Shown one piece after another: positions 17,146 through 25,486 of a stretch of 64,000 nucleotides of DNA. The notes below the pieces were generated by a model. It saw nothing but the letters and a program-made list of their open reading frames with translations, did not search any database and was not told where the DNA came from. The stretch is from the NCBI GenBank assembly GCA_021785695.1, contig JAJYEQ010000007.1, positions 1-64,000 of the forward strand. Reading direction: 5' to 3'. The position numbers and the translations under genes are program-made. Position 1 is the stretch's first letter, and each line of letters opens with the position of its first letter. The DNA comes from Actinomycetes bacterium (GTDB lineage Bacteria > Actinomycetota > Acidimicrobiia > Acidimicrobiales > RAAP-2).

Positions 17146-18494
17146 CCTTCGAGCCCGGGAGTCGCGTCCATATCGTCGGCGTGGGCGGAAGTGGCATGAG
17201 CGGCGTCGCGCGACTCCTGCACGAGCGCGGGTGCCTGGTCTCGGGCAGCGACGCGGCCAACAGCCCGAGCCTCGAGGCACTGGCCGCGCTCGGAATGGCG
17301 GTCCACGTCGGCCACGACGGCTCGTACGGTCGTGACGCTGACGTCGTGCTGTGGTCGCCCGCGGTGCCGGAGGATCACGTGGAGCTCACCGCGGCACGCG
17401 TGCGAGGCGTCACCATGATTCCCCGGGCGCGCCTGCTGGCGCTGCTCGGGCGGATGCAGCCGGTGCTCGGGATCACCGGCACACACGGCAAGACGACCGC
17501 AACCTCGATGCTCGCGCACGTTGCCACGGCGGCGGGGCGCGATCCGTCCTGGCTCCTGGGCGCCGAGGTCCGGGGGCTGGGGCCCAACGGTCACTGGGGA
17601 TCGGGACCTCTGGTCCTCGAGGTCGACGAGAGCTACGGAACCCTGGGTGAGCTCGAGCCCGCGGCGCTGGGTCTCTTGAACGTGCAGGCCGATCACCTGG
17701 ACTACTACCAGACCTTGGGTGCCGTCGAGGACGCGTTCAACCATCTGGTGCGCCGCACCCGCGGCCCCGTCGTCGTCTGGATCGACGATCCCGGGGCGCA
17801 ACGCGCGACGCGGACGCGGGCCGACGTGATCACCGTGGGCAGCGCGTCGGGCGCGTGGCGGGTGGCTGACGAGGTCGTGGATCGCCAGGGCTCCCGATTC
17901 TCCCTGGTCAGCGAGGACCAGATCGTGCCTGTGCGCCTCCGCGTGACCGGTCACCACACCGTGGCCGACGCGTCGGTGGTCGCCGTCTTGGCCCTCACGG
18001 TGGGCATGGCCATCGACGCCGTCATCACGGGGCTCGAGGCCTTTGCCGGAGCGCCGCGGCGCTTCGAGCTGCGAGGAACGTGGCGCACCAGCGACGTCTT
18101 TGACGATTATGCCCACCTGCCCGCCGAGATCGAGGCCACCCTGGCCGCAGCACGCGCTTCGGGATACCGCCGGATCGTGGCGATCTTCCAACCGCACCGG
18201 GTGACGCGGACCAGTGTCCTGGCGGCGACGTTCGCGGGGGCCTTCGACGATGCCGACGAGGTGATCGTGACCGACCTCTACAGCGCGGGCGAGCCCAATC
18301 CGACGGGCATCACCGGGGAGGTCGTCGCGCGGGCCGTCCTCTCCGACGCCGACAGCCCGCCGTGCCACTACGCGGCGACCTTCGCCGACGTCCTCACGGT
18401 GCTGGAGCGTCTCGCCCCGCCCGACGCCGTGGTGATCTTGGGCGCCGGGGACATCACGCAGCTGGCGGCCCAGCTCGTGGGGGAGGCGACGTGA
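17142..18494 (+). CDS. murC: UDP-N-acetylmuramate-L-alanine ligase MurC
   Basis: Adds L-Ala to UDP-MurNAc, the first step of the stem peptide. The 450 residues contain the N-terminal Rossmann motif 'VHIVGVGGSGMSGVARLL', the ATP loop 'GITGTHGKTTATSML' near 110, and 'VLEVDESYG' (usually EADESDG). Then come 'NVQADHLDYY' and, in the C-terminal domain, 'VFDDYAHLPAEIEATL' and 'IFQPHRVTRT'. The Leu/Tyr forms in 'DESYG' and 'DYAHLP' are small departures from the usual 'DESDG' and 'DYAHHP'. GTG 17142 overlaps murG; the stop overlaps murB. Confidence 0.95.
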   Translation: MTFEPGSRVHIVGVGGSGMSGVARLLHERGCLVSGSDAANSPSLEALAALGMAVHVGHDGSYGRDADVVLWSPAVPEDHVELTAARVRGVTMIPRARLLALLGRMQPVLGITGTHGKTTATSMLAHVATAAGRDPSWLLGAEVRGLGPNGHWGSGPLVLEVDESYGTLGELEPAALGLLNVQADHLDYYQTLGAVEDAFNHLVRRTRGPVVVWIDDPGAQRATRTRADVITVGSASGAWRVADEVVDRQGSRFSLVSEDQIVPVRLRVTGHHTVADASVVAVLALTVGMAIDAVITGLEAFAGAPRRFELRGTWRTSDVFDDYAHLPAEIEATLAAARASGYRRIVAIFQPHRVTRTSVLAATFAGAFDDADEVIVTDLYSAGEPNPTGITGEVVARAVLSDADSPPCHYAATFADVLTVLERLAPPDAVVILGAGDITQLAAQLVGEAT

Positions 18495-19402
18495 GCGCCC
18501 TCCGCGTGGCCTCCGCCGTCGCCCTGGGCTCGCGGACTACCTATCGGGTCGGCGGGACGGTGGCCCACGAGGTCGTCGTGGACGCGGCGTCGCTCGATGA
18601 GCTGGCCGCGACGCTGGAGTCTCTGAGCTCCCCGAGCATCGCTGTCGGCCTGGGCTCGAACCTCCTCGTCGGCGACGGGCACCACGACCTGACGATCGTG
18701 CGCGTCGCGGTGCCCGCGGGGGCCGACGATCTGTCGTGGCGCGACGGTGAGGCCGGGGTGGCTGTCGAGGTGGGTGCGGGACTCGGCCTGCCGGTCGTGG
18801 CCCGTCGCCTGGCGGCCGAGGGCATCGTGAACTTCGAGTGGGCGGTGGGGATCCCGGGGTCGATCGGGGGCGCGATCGCCATGAACGCGGGCGGCCACGG
18901 GTCCTCCATGGATGCCGTGGTCAGCGCGGTGCAGGTGTGGCGTGCGGGCACCCTGACCTGGCGCGCGGCGCCCGAGCTCGCCTTCGGTTACCGCTCCAGC
19001 GCCATCGAGGCGGGCGACGTCGTCGTGCGGGTGCGCTTGGCGCTGGCGCGCGGCGACGCCCCGGCGGCTCGCAGCCGCGTGCGCGAGATCGTCCAATGGC
19101 GCCGCGAGAACCAGCCGGGTGGGGCCAACGCCGGCAGCGTCTTCCAGAACCCGGCCGGGGACCACGCGGGGCGGCTTCTCGACGCTGCGGGATGCAAGGG
19201 CCTGCGTCACGGTGGGGCCACCGTGAGCGCGAAGCACGCCAACTTCATCCTGGCCGAGCCCGACGGGTGCGCCCGCGACGTCTTGGCCCTGATGCGCGAG
19301 ATGCGTCGCCGGGTGGCCGCGGAGTTCGGCGTCGTCTTGCGCACCGAGCATCGCCTGATCGGGGTGGGGGAGGACGAGTGGCCCGCCGAGCCCGCCGCCT
19401 GA
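18491..19402 (+). CDS. murB: UDP-N-acetylenolpyruvoylglucosamine reductase MurB
   Basis: An FAD and NADPH-dependent enzyme that reduces the enolpyruvyl group to give UDP-MurNAc. The 303 residues carry 'TTYRVGGTVAHEVV', the FAD-binding 'VGLGSNLLVGDGHHD', 'EWAVGIPGSIGGAIAMNAGGHG', and 'NAGSVFQNPAGDHAGRLLDAAGCKG' with the catalytic Ser. 'VSAKHANFIL' follows, as in type I/II MurB. GTG 18491 overlaps the murC stop by four bases. The end overlaps ftsQ by about 25 bases if the ftsQ start below is right. Confidence 0.96.
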   Translation: MSALRVASAVALGSRTTYRVGGTVAHEVVVDAASLDELAATLESLSSPSIAVGLGSNLLVGDGHHDLTIVRVAVPAGADDLSWRDGEAGVAVEVGAGLGLPVVARRLAAEGIVNFEWAVGIPGSIGGAIAMNAGGHGSSMDAVVSAVQVWRAGTLTWRAAPELAFGYRSSAIEAGDVVVRVRLALARGDAPAARSRVREIVQWRRENQPGGANAGSVFQNPAGDHAGRLLDAAGCKGLRHGGATVSAKHANFILAEPDGCARDVLALMREMRRRVAAEFGVVLRTEHRLIGVGEDEWPAEPAA

Positions 19403-20154
19403 CGCCAGTCGAGGAGAGTCAGCGGCCCCCGCGGCGCAAGTCGTGGGTGCGCCGGGGGATCCTCATCGCGCTGGTGGCCCTGACGGCCCTGGTGGCTGGC
19501 GGGGACTGGCTGGTCCACCAGCCCTTCTTGCGGGTCCGCCACGTCGAGATGCTGGGGCTCCACCACGAGACACGCGCGCAGGTGCTCTCGGTGTCCGGGT
19601 TGGGAGCCGAGCCACCCATGATCGACGTGCGCGGCGCGACCGTCGCCCAGCGGCTGCGCGTGTTCCCCTGGGTGGCCAGCGCTCGGGTCACTTTGCGCTG
19701 GCCCAACACCGTCGTGGTGAGCATCGACGAGCACCGGCCCGTCGCCGTCGCCTACGACGCCAACCACGTCCTCCAGTACGTCGACGCCGCGGGCCAAGAC
19801 CTAGGGCCGGCTCCGCTCCACGCCAACCTGCCCACCCTGCGCTACCTGAACCCGAGCAGCCGCACCTGGCCCTTCACGCGCGCCGGCTACAACGCGGCTC
19901 TCGTGGCTAGCCGGCTGCCGACCGCGTTTCGGGCCCAGGTCTCGGTCGTCGAGGTGACATCGTCGGGTTCGGTGACGCTGGAGATGACGACCCCGGTCAC
20001 CTTCGTGCTCGGCCCGCCGACCGACTTGACCGACAAGTTCGTGTCGGTGGCCTCCGTGATCGCGCACGCCACCTTGCAGCCGGGCGACATCGTCGACGTG
20101 CGTGCCCCCGGGGAGATCGCGATCAGCGGTCCATCAGGGACGACGGCGGGATAG
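19378..20154 (+). CDS. ftsQ: Cell division protein FtsQ
   Basis: A 258-residue bitopic protein with a basic cytoplasmic tail, one helix ('GILIALVALTALVAGGDWLV', about residues 27-46), then a POTRA domain starting 'FLRVRHVEMLGLHHETRAQVL' and an FtsQ domain with 'FPWVASARVTLRWPNTVVVSIDEHRPVAV'. FtsQ scaffolds FtsL and FtsB in the divisome. I take GTG 19378, which overlaps murB by 25 bases; no later start codon precedes the helix at a good distance. The stop is followed by a 112-base gap before ftsZ. Confidence 0.9.
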   Translation: MARRARRLTPVEESQRPPRRKSWVRRGILIALVALTALVAGGDWLVHQPFLRVRHVEMLGLHHETRAQVLSVSGLGAEPPMIDVRGATVAQRLRVFPWVASARVTLRWPNTVVVSIDEHRPVAVAYDANHVLQYVDAAGQDLGPAPLHANLPTLRYLNPSSRTWPFTRAGYNAALVASRLPTAFRAQVSVVEVTSSGSVTLEMTTPVTFVLGPPTDLTDKFVSVASVIAHATLQPGDIVDVRAPGEIAISGPSGTTAG

Positions 20155-20162
20155 TGACCACG

Positions 20163-20191
20163 TTGCCCCGGGTATCATGGCAAACTAGCCT
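20163..20191 (+). promoter_or_regulatory. Candidate ftsZ promoter
   Basis: In the 112-base gap between ftsQ and ftsZ, TTGCCC (20163-20168) and TAGCCT (20186-20191) are spaced by 17 bases. This is the only sizeable gap inside the dcw cluster, and extra ftsZ promoters are common here. The match to the housekeeping consensus is only partial. Confidence 0.3.
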
Positions 20192-20266
20192 GCAGGAGCG
20201 CTCCCATCGCGTGCCGGGCGCTAGAGACGGTCGGCGCACGAGGAATCGTGACCGGAAGGGAGTTTC

Positions 20267-21349
20267 ATGAGTCTGGCCCAGAACAACTACCACGCCGTGA
20301 TCAAGGTCGTTGGCGTCGGTGGTGGCGGTGTCAACGCCGTGAACCGGATGGTGTCGGCCGGGCTGCGCAGCATCGAGTTCATCGCGGCCAACACCGACGC
20401 CCAGGCGCTCCTGCTCAGTGAGGCCGACCTGAAGATCGACATCGGGCGCGAGCTGACGAGGGGCCTGGGCGCGGGCAGCGACCCCGAGGTCGGCCGCCAG
20501 GCGGCCGAGGAGCACCGGGCCGAGATCGAGGACTCGCTTCGCGACACGGACATGGTGTTCATCACCGCCGGTGAGGGTGGCGGGACGGGGACCGGCGCCG
20601 CGCCGGTGATCGCCGACATCGCCCGGTCACTCGGCATCCTCACCATCGGCGTGGTGACGCGGCCCTTCTCCTTCGAGGGCAAGCGCCGGGCGACGCAGGC
20701 CGAGAAGGGCATCGAGGCCCTCCGGGGCAAGGTGGACACGCTCATCGTGATCCCCAACGATCGCCTCTTGTCGGTCACGGCGTCGGACACCTCGATGCTC
20801 GACGCCTTCAAGATCGCCGACGACGTGCTGCTGTCGGCGGTGCGGGGCGTGACCGACCTGATCACCGTGCCCGGGCTGATCAATACGGACTTCGCCGACG
20901 TGAACGCGATCATGCGCAACGCGGGCAGCGCCATCATGGGCGTGGGCCAGTCCACGGGCGAGGGGCGTGCCGTCAATGCGGCTCGTGCCGCCATCACCTC
21001 CCCGCTGCTGGAGGCGTCGATCGACGGAGCGCGGGGCATCCTGATGAACATTGTGGGTGGTTCCAACATGACCCTCACCGAGGTGACCGACGCCGCCAAC
21101 ATCATCCACTCGGTCGCCCACCCCGACGCCAACATCATCTTCGGCAGCGTGATCGACGACTCCATCGGCGAGGCCGTTCGGGTCACGGTGATCGCGGCGG
21201 GATTCGAGCACATCACGCACCCGAAGGCCCCGGCCACCTTCTCCGAGCCGGCCATGACCGAGGGACCGCGGACCGACATCTTCAGCGGCACCTCCGAGGA
21301 CCTCTTTGACGTGGGGGGCGATGACGACCTTCCCAGCTTCCTCCGCTGA
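20267..21349 (+). CDS. ftsZ: Cell division GTPase FtsZ
   Basis: The tubulin-like GTPase that forms the Z-ring. The 360 residues show '[16 protein letters not shown]', the tubulin signature '[16 protein letters not shown]', the T7 loop region '[13 protein letters not shown]' with its catalytic aspartates, and the conserved C-terminal peptide 'DDDLPSFLR'. The linker between globular domain and tail is short. ATG 20267 follows GGAAGGGAG. No ftsA precedes it, which is normal for actinobacteria, where SepF (encoded two genes later) tethers FtsZ to the membrane. Confidence 0.98.
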   Translation: MSLAQNNYHAVIKVVGVGGGGVNAVNRMVSAGLRSIEFIAANTDAQALLLSEADLKIDIGRELTRGLGAGSDPEVGRQAAEEHRAEIEDSLRDTDMVFITAGEGGGTGTGAAPVIADIARSLGILTIGVVTRPFSFEGKRRATQAEKGIEALRGKVDTLIVIPNDRLLSVTASDTSMLDAFKIADDVLLSAVRGVTDLITVPGLINTDFADVNAIMRNAGSAIMGVGQSTGEGRAVNAARAAITSPLLEASIDGARGILMNIVGGSNMTLTEVTDAANIIHSVAHPDANIIFGSVIDDSIGEAVRVTVIAAGFEHITHPKAPATFSEPAMTEGPRTDIFSGTSEDLFDVGGDDDLPSFLR

Positions 21350-22052
21350 GGAGGCGTTGACCGGGCGCGTCCGCGTCAACCTGGAGCTGGTCCGACAGCG
21401 GATTGCGGCTGTGGGCCGGGATCCCGACGATGTGCGGATCGTCGCCGTGACCAAGTCGTTCGGGCCCCCGGCGGTTCGCGCCGCCGCGGCGGCCGGACTG
21501 GAGGACGTGGGGGAGAACTACGTCGCCGAGCTCGAGGACAAGCGCCGCCAGACCGGCTCGCTGGGGCTGCGCTGGCACTACCTGGGCGCCCTGCAGAGCA
21601 ACAAGATCGCGCGGGTGAGCCGGGTCGCCGACGTCATCGAGAGCGTCAGTCGACCCAAGGAGATCACGCGGCTGGCGCACGACGCCCCGGGCGCGACGAT
21701 CTACGTGGAAGTCGACATCACGGGCCGGGCGGGGCGCGGCGGGGCCGACCCCGACGGGGCGGCCGCCCTGGTCGCGCTCGGTCGCGAGCAGGGGCTGGAC
21801 GTTCGGGGACTGATGACGGTGGCGCCGCCCGACGAGGCCGGCGCGCGGGCGGCCTTCCAGACAGTTCGCGCACTGGCGGACCGCCTGGACCTGGTCGAGC
21901 GCTCGATGGGCATGAGCGACGACTTCGAGCTGGCGTGCCATTGGGGGGCCACAGAAGTCCGCCTGGGCCGCGTCTTGTTCGGGGACCGAGTGCCTGCAGC
22001 GAAACCGTCCCCTAACATTGGGGGGCTGGACAGCGGTGAGGAGAGCGCATGA
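21321..22052 (+). CDS. PLP homeostasis protein, YggS/PLPBP family
   Basis: A 243-residue single-domain PLP-binding protein (YggS, YlmE, PROSC). It buffers pyridoxal phosphate and affects amino-acid pools; no firm catalysis is known. '[18 protein letters not shown]' carries the PLP lysine, '[13 protein letters not shown]' and '[15 protein letters not shown]' are family signatures, and '[10 protein letters not shown]'-type '[11 protein letters not shown]' binds the phosphate. ATG 21321 has GGGGGG just upstream and overlaps the ftsZ end by 29 bases; GTG 21306 is open too. Its place between ftsZ and sepF is the usual Gram-positive order. Confidence 0.93.
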   Translation: MTTFPASSAEEALTGRVRVNLELVRQRIAAVGRDPDDVRIVAVTKSFGPPAVRAAAAAGLEDVGENYVAELEDKRRQTGSLGLRWHYLGALQSNKIARVSRVADVIESVSRPKEITRLAHDAPGATIYVEVDITGRAGRGGADPDGAAALVALGREQGLDVRGLMTVAPPDEAGARAAFQTVRALADRLDLVERSMGMSDDFELACHWGATEVRLGRVLFGDRVPAAKPSPNIGGLDSGEESA

Positions 22053-22648
22053 ACAGTCGGGTTCGGAAGTTCCTAGCGTTCCTGGGACTGGTCGAGGATG
22101 AGTACAGCGACTACCCCAGCGCGCCCGCCCGCCCGTATCCGGAGCCGGCCGAGTACGCCGAGGAGGCCGAATGGCCCTCGGCACCCGTGCCGGGCCGTCC
22201 CTACGGCCGCTCGTCGGCGCCCGTGAGTCCACGCCCGCCGGTGCCCACGCGGCGGGCGACGTCGATCTCGGTGCTCGACGGCGGCGAACCGCCCCGGGTG
22301 CGCCAGGTGCCCGGGGGACGTCCCCAGCCCTCGTCGATGGCCTCGCGCCCGGCGATGGCGACGAGCCCGCGGCCGATGATCGTCATGCCGCGCTCGTACA
22401 ACGAGTCGCGCCAGGTGGCCGACCCGCTGCGTGACGGCCACTTCGTCGTGCTCAATGTGCGTCGCCTGGAGCCCGAGACCTACCGACGGGTGATCGACTT
22501 CGCCGCCGGCGTGGTCTACATCCTGGACGCGCACATCGAGCGTCTGGATCACGGCGTCTTCCTGATCTCGCCGAAGGGCCGTCGCATGAGCCACGAACTG
22601 CGCGAGTCGCTTCAGGCGTCGAACTACCAGTCCTACGACCTGGCATGA
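22049..22648 (+). CDS. sepF: Cell division protein SepF
   Basis: SepF anchors FtsZ to the membrane. Of the 199 residues, the N-terminus '[19 protein letters not shown]' is the membrane-binding amphipathic segment. Residues about 25-110 form a Pro/Arg/Ser-rich disordered linker. The C-terminal 85 residues make the SepF fold with 'VVLNVRRLEPETYRRVIDFAAG', then 'ILDAHIERLDHGVFLISP'. ATG 22049 overlaps the yggS stop as ATGA, and its own stop overlaps yggT. It stands in for FtsA in this organism. Confidence 0.95.
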   Translation: MNSRVRKFLAFLGLVEDEYSDYPSAPARPYPEPAEYAEEAEWPSAPVPGRPYGRSSAPVSPRPPVPTRRATSISVLDGGEPPRVRQVPGGRPQPSSMASRPAMATSPRPMIVMPRSYNESRQVADPLRDGHFVVLNVRRLEPETYRRVIDFAAGVVYILDAHIERLDHGVFLISPKGRRMSHELRESLQASNYQSYDLA

Positions 22649-22890
22649 CCCTCGTCCACACGCTGATCTATCTGTACATCTGGATCCTCGTGCTGGCCGC
22701 GCTGGTCAGCTGGTTTCCCTCGTCGTCCTCGGGCTGGGACTCGACGCGCCGGTTCCTGGGACGGGCCACCGAACCGGTGCTGCGGCCGCTGCGCCGGGTG
22801 CTGCCCCGGCCCCGCCTCGGAGGGGTCGGGATCGACCTGTCGGTCCTGGTGGCGATCATCCTCCTGGAGTTCATCAACCGGCTCATCTGA
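22645..22890 (+). CDS. YggT-family membrane protein
   Basis: An 81-residue protein with two hydrophobic helices separated by the YggT motif. The first helix (residues about 5-24, ending 'LAALVSWFP') is followed by the 'FLGRATEPVLRPLRRVLPR' loop, then 'GIDLSVLVAIILLEFINRLI'. YggT (YlmG) proteins sit beside sepF and divIVA in many Gram-positive bacteria and are linked to division-plane membrane organisation; the molecular role is unsettled. ATG 22645 overlaps the sepF stop by four bases. Confidence 0.93.
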   Translation: MTLVHTLIYLYIWILVLAALVSWFPSSSSGWDSTRRFLGRATEPVLRPLRRVLPRPRLGGVGIDLSVLVAIILLEFINRLI

Positions 22891-22928
22891 ACCGTGCCCG
22901 CGATAATGGCGGGCAGTAGGGTTGCACC

Positions 22929-23690
22929 ATGGATACCTCCGAGGCACCCCGTTCCGCCCTCGACTCGATCGAGACCGTGGCCTTCAAAGTCGGCCTGAAG
23001 GGCTACAACGTCGATGAGGTAGACGAGTTCCTCGAGCGTCTGTCGGTGGAGGCGCGCCAGTTGAAGGATCAGCTGGCCCAGCAGCGCCAGCAGCTGCGCC
23101 AAGCCGCCGAGCGGATCAACCAGCTCGAGGCGGCTCGCTCGACTACGGCCGCCCCCGCCGCACCGGCGGCCCCGCCCCCCGCGCCGCGGCCCGCAGCGGT
23201 CGGGGCGGGCACCGAGCAGGTCACGTCGATGATTGCCATGGCCCAGTCGTTCATCGAGCACGCGCAGCACGAAGCCGAGGAGAAGGCGCGCGAGCTGACG
23301 ACCGCGGCGCAGGAGCGCGCGCGGTCGATCGTCGGGGAGGCGCGCAGCCGGGCCGAGGACGAGGTGAACCGTCTCAATGGGATCAAGCAGCGCCTGGGCG
23401 AGGACGTGGAGAAGCTGGCCCGACAGCTCGACGCCGAGCGGGGGCGCCTGCGCTCCCAGTTGAGCGAGCTGCTGCGCTGGATCGAGTCCAGCCTGCTGGT
23501 GGGCAGCGAAGCAGCCACGGCGGCCCGCGAGCCCGAGCCGTCCCCGACACCCGCACCGGCACCGGTGCCTTTGCCAGTCGAAGGCACCGCGGGTCAGGAG
23601 TCCACGGCGGCCGGCGAGCCGACGGCCCAGCAGCCGGCGTTGGGGCGGGTCCTCGACTTCCCGATGCCCGGAGTCGACGAGGGGCACTAA
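22929..23690 (+). CDS. divIVA: DivIVA-domain polar growth/septum protein
   Basis: A 253-residue coiled-coil protein. The N-terminal lipid-binding DivIVA domain reads 'FKVGLKGYNVDEVDEFLERL', followed by a coiled coil to about residue 65. An Ala/Pro linker comes next, then a second coiled coil (about 95-185) and a Pro-rich, acidic tail. In actinobacteria DivIVA (Wag31) marks negatively curved membrane and directs pole growth. ATG 22929 lies 38 bases after yggT. This form is close in size to Wag31. Confidence 0.94.
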   Translation: MDTSEAPRSALDSIETVAFKVGLKGYNVDEVDEFLERLSVEARQLKDQLAQQRQQLRQAAERINQLEAARSTTAAPAAPAAPPPAPRPAAVGAGTEQVTSMIAMAQSFIEHAQHEAEEKARELTTAAQERARSIVGEARSRAEDEVNRLNGIKQRLGEDVEKLARQLDAERGRLRSQLSELLRWIESSLLVGSEAATAAREPEPSPTPAPAPVPLPVEGTAGQESTAAGEPTAQQPALGRVLDFPMPGVDEGH

Positions 23691-23747
23691 CTGCCCTTCC
23701 GACTGGTAGGGTCGGCCAGCGCATTCCACCTCGACAAGGAGACCCGA

Positions 23748-25034
23748 ATGGCCACGCGACCTGCCAGAACCGCCAAGACGACAGCGGCCAAGGTGGCGGC
23801 ACCCCGGCGCACGGCGTCCAAGACAGCCAGCGTGCGCGCGGCCAAGCCGATGACCACCAGCAAGCCGGCGACCACCAAGAAGGCCGTCCCCGCCAAGGCA
23901 GTCACGACGGGCAAGGCAGTCAAGGCAGTCAAGGCAACCAAGGCGGTCAAGGCGGTGAAGGCAGTGAAGGCAGTGAAGGCAACCAAGGCGGTCAAGGCAA
24001 CCAAGGCGGCCGCGTCCGCCAAGGCGGTCAAGGCAACCAAGGCGGCCGCGTCCGCCAAGGCGGTGCCGGCACCGGCGGCCCAGCGCGAGCGCGAGGCCAG
24101 GGCCAAGGCGGCGGCCAAGGAGCGCGAGGCCAAGGCCAAGGTGGTCGCCGCAGTCAAGGCCGAGCGAGAGCGCGAGGCCAAAGCCAAGGCGCTCGCCAAG
24201 GAGCGCGAGGCCAAGGCCAAGGCCAAGGCGGCCGCGGCGGCCACGGCCCAGCGCGAGCGCGAGGCCAAGGTTAAGGCGGCGGCGGCCGCCAAGGCCCAAC
24301 GGGAGCGCGACGCCAAGGCCAAGGCGGCGGCGGCCGCCAAGGAGCGCGAGGCCAAGGCCAAGGCGGCCGCGGCGGCCAAGGCCCAACGGGAGCGCGACGC
24401 CAAGGCCAAGGCGGCCGCCAAGGAGCGCGAGGCCAAAGCCAAGGCCAAGGCCAAGGCGGCCGCCGTGGCCAAGGTGCAGCGGGAGAAGGCGGCTGTCGAA
24501 GCCAAGCGGCTCCGAGACGCCGACGCGAAGCGTCGGGCGGTTGAGGCCGAGCGTCTGCGCAAGGAGCGGGAGCTCGAGCGGCGCAATCAGGAGGAGCTCA
24601 AGCGCCAGGAGCGCCGGGAGCTCGAGGAGCAGCGGCGGCGCGACGAGATCGAGCGCAAGATGCACTCCAAGCCCTACGCGGACGATCCCGTCTTCCTGGC
24701 CGAGCTGCACGACCTGCTGGTGGAGGCCCAGCGGGTGACGCGCGCGCAGATCGAGCTGCTGGAGAACGCGGTCGACGATCTCCTGGAGGGTCGCGAGCGG
24801 CCCGAGTACGACGAGGAGGACGGCTCCAGCGCGGGCTCGGACTTCGACCGGGACCAACTGAAGATGCAGCTTGACGGAGAGCGGCTGAAGAACGACTTGA
24901 TCGTCGTGGCCCTGGGCCGCGTCGCGGACGGCTCCTACGGGCGCTGCGACACGTGCTTCGAGCCCATCGGGCGTGCGCGGCTGCAGGCCCAGGTGCCAGT
25001 CTTCACCTGCGTCACGTGTCGCGCCAACGGCTGA
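23748..25034 (+). CDS. DksA/TraR zinc-finger protein with Lys/Ala-rich tail
   Basis: A 428-residue protein in three parts. Residues 1-110 are almost only Lys, Ala, Thr and Val, with KAVKATK repeats. Residues 111-300 are a repetitive charged helix of AKAKAAA and QREREAK units. Residues 305-428 form a DksA/TraR domain with 'ELHDLLVEAQ' coiled coil and a C400-x2-C403-x17-C421-x2-C424 zinc finger. DksA-type proteins enter the RNA polymerase secondary channel; actinobacterial stand-alone forms are usually near 120-200 residues. The basic tail resembles histone H1 or HupB tails, so DNA binding is an inference. It sits at the traditional place before lspA. Confidence 0.88.
   Translation: MATRPARTAKTTAAKVAAPRRTASKTASVRAAKPMTTSKPATTKKAVPAKAVTTGKAVKAVKATKAVKAVKAVKAVKATKAVKATKAAASAKAVKATKAAASAKAVPAPAAQREREARAKAAAKEREAKAKVVAAVKAEREREAKAKALAKEREAKAKAKAAAAATAQREREAKVKAAAAAKAQRERDAKAKAAAAAKEREAKAKAAAAAKAQRERDAKAKAAAKEREAKAKAKAKAAAVAKVQREKAAVEAKRLRDADAKRRAVEAERLRKERELERRNQEELKRQERRELEEQRRRDEIERKMHSKPYADDPVFLAELHDLLVEAQRVTRAQIELLENAVDDLLEGRERPEYDEEDGSSAGSDFDRDQLKMQLDGERLKNDLIVVALGRVADGSYGRCDTCFEPIGRARLQAQVPVFTCVTCRANG
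23913..24482 (+). repeat. Degenerate tandem repeats coding for Lys/Ala-rich tail
   Basis: Short in-frame repeats such as AAGGCGGTCAAGGCAACC and GAGCGCGAGGCCAAGGCC recur many times, encoding KAVKAT and EREAKA units (residues about 56-245 of the DksA-like protein). Units keep the reading frame in multiples of three, so copy number could vary by slippage without frameshift. It is not a CRISPR array. Confidence 0.85.
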
Positions 25035-25486
25035 CGCGCATCCGGCTGATCACCGTTGCGACGGCGGTGGCGACGGTGCTCGCGAGCACGCTCGGTTCGC
25101 ACTGGGCGACGCGCGCCCTGGCCCACGGGGCGCGACACGTGGCGGGTCCCGTGTGGTTGCGGCTGACCTCCAACCCGGGTATCTCCTTCTCGATTGGCGC
25201 GCACTGGTCCCTGACGACGGTGCTGGAGGCGATCGTGGCGTTGGGGGTTGTCGGCGTTGCCTGGAACGCTCGGGGGACGCTGGCCGCAGTGGGCTTCGGG
25301 CTGCTCACCGGCGGGGGCGTGGCTAACACGCTCGAGCGCTTGACGTCGCCCAGCGGGCGGGTGTCGGACTTCATCGCGGTGGGCAGCTTTCCCGTCTTCA
25401 ACGTGGCCGACGTCGCGGTCACCCTCGGAGCCGTAGCACTCATCGTGGAGGTCCTGCGGGGGCATCGGCTGGTCGGTCGCCCATGA
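25016..25486 (+). CDS. lspA: Lipoprotein signal peptidase LspA (variant active site)
   Basis: A 156-residue four-helix membrane aspartyl protease that cuts lipoprotein signal peptides below the lipidated Cys. Family motifs are 'TSNPGISFSIG' (53-61), 'TGGGVANTLERL' (98-109), 'SDFI' at 117-120 and 'FPVFNVADVAVTLGA' (125-139). The second catalytic Asp, in 'NVAD', is present (D132). The first, normally the D of GNxxDR, is Glu107 (codon GAG 25334-25336). GTG 25016 overlaps the DksA-like gene by 19 bases. Position before rluD supports the lspA call despite the substitution. Confidence 0.8.
   Translation: MSRQRLTRIRLITVATAVATVLASTLGSHWATRALAHGARHVAGPVWLRLTSNPGISFSIGAHWSLTTVLEAIVALGVVGVAWNARGTLAAVGFGLLTGGGVANTLERLTSPSGRVSDFIAVGSFPVFNVADVAVTLGAVALIVEVLRGHRLVGRP

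Noticed and set aside
20155-20266. Missing ftsA between ftsQ and ftsZ as an anomaly
   Set aside because: Actinobacteria normally lack ftsA and use SepF, which is present two genes downstream.
23913-24482. Possible CRISPR or satellite array
   Set aside because: Units are short, variable, without unique spacers, and stay in frame inside a coding region.
22668-24857. Long open frame on the minus strand opposite divIVA and the DksA-like gene, rich in Leu, Gly and Arg
   Set aside because: It is the mirror of the Lys/Ala repeat coding strand. The translation is low-complexity with no domain, and the plus strand genes have strong family matches.
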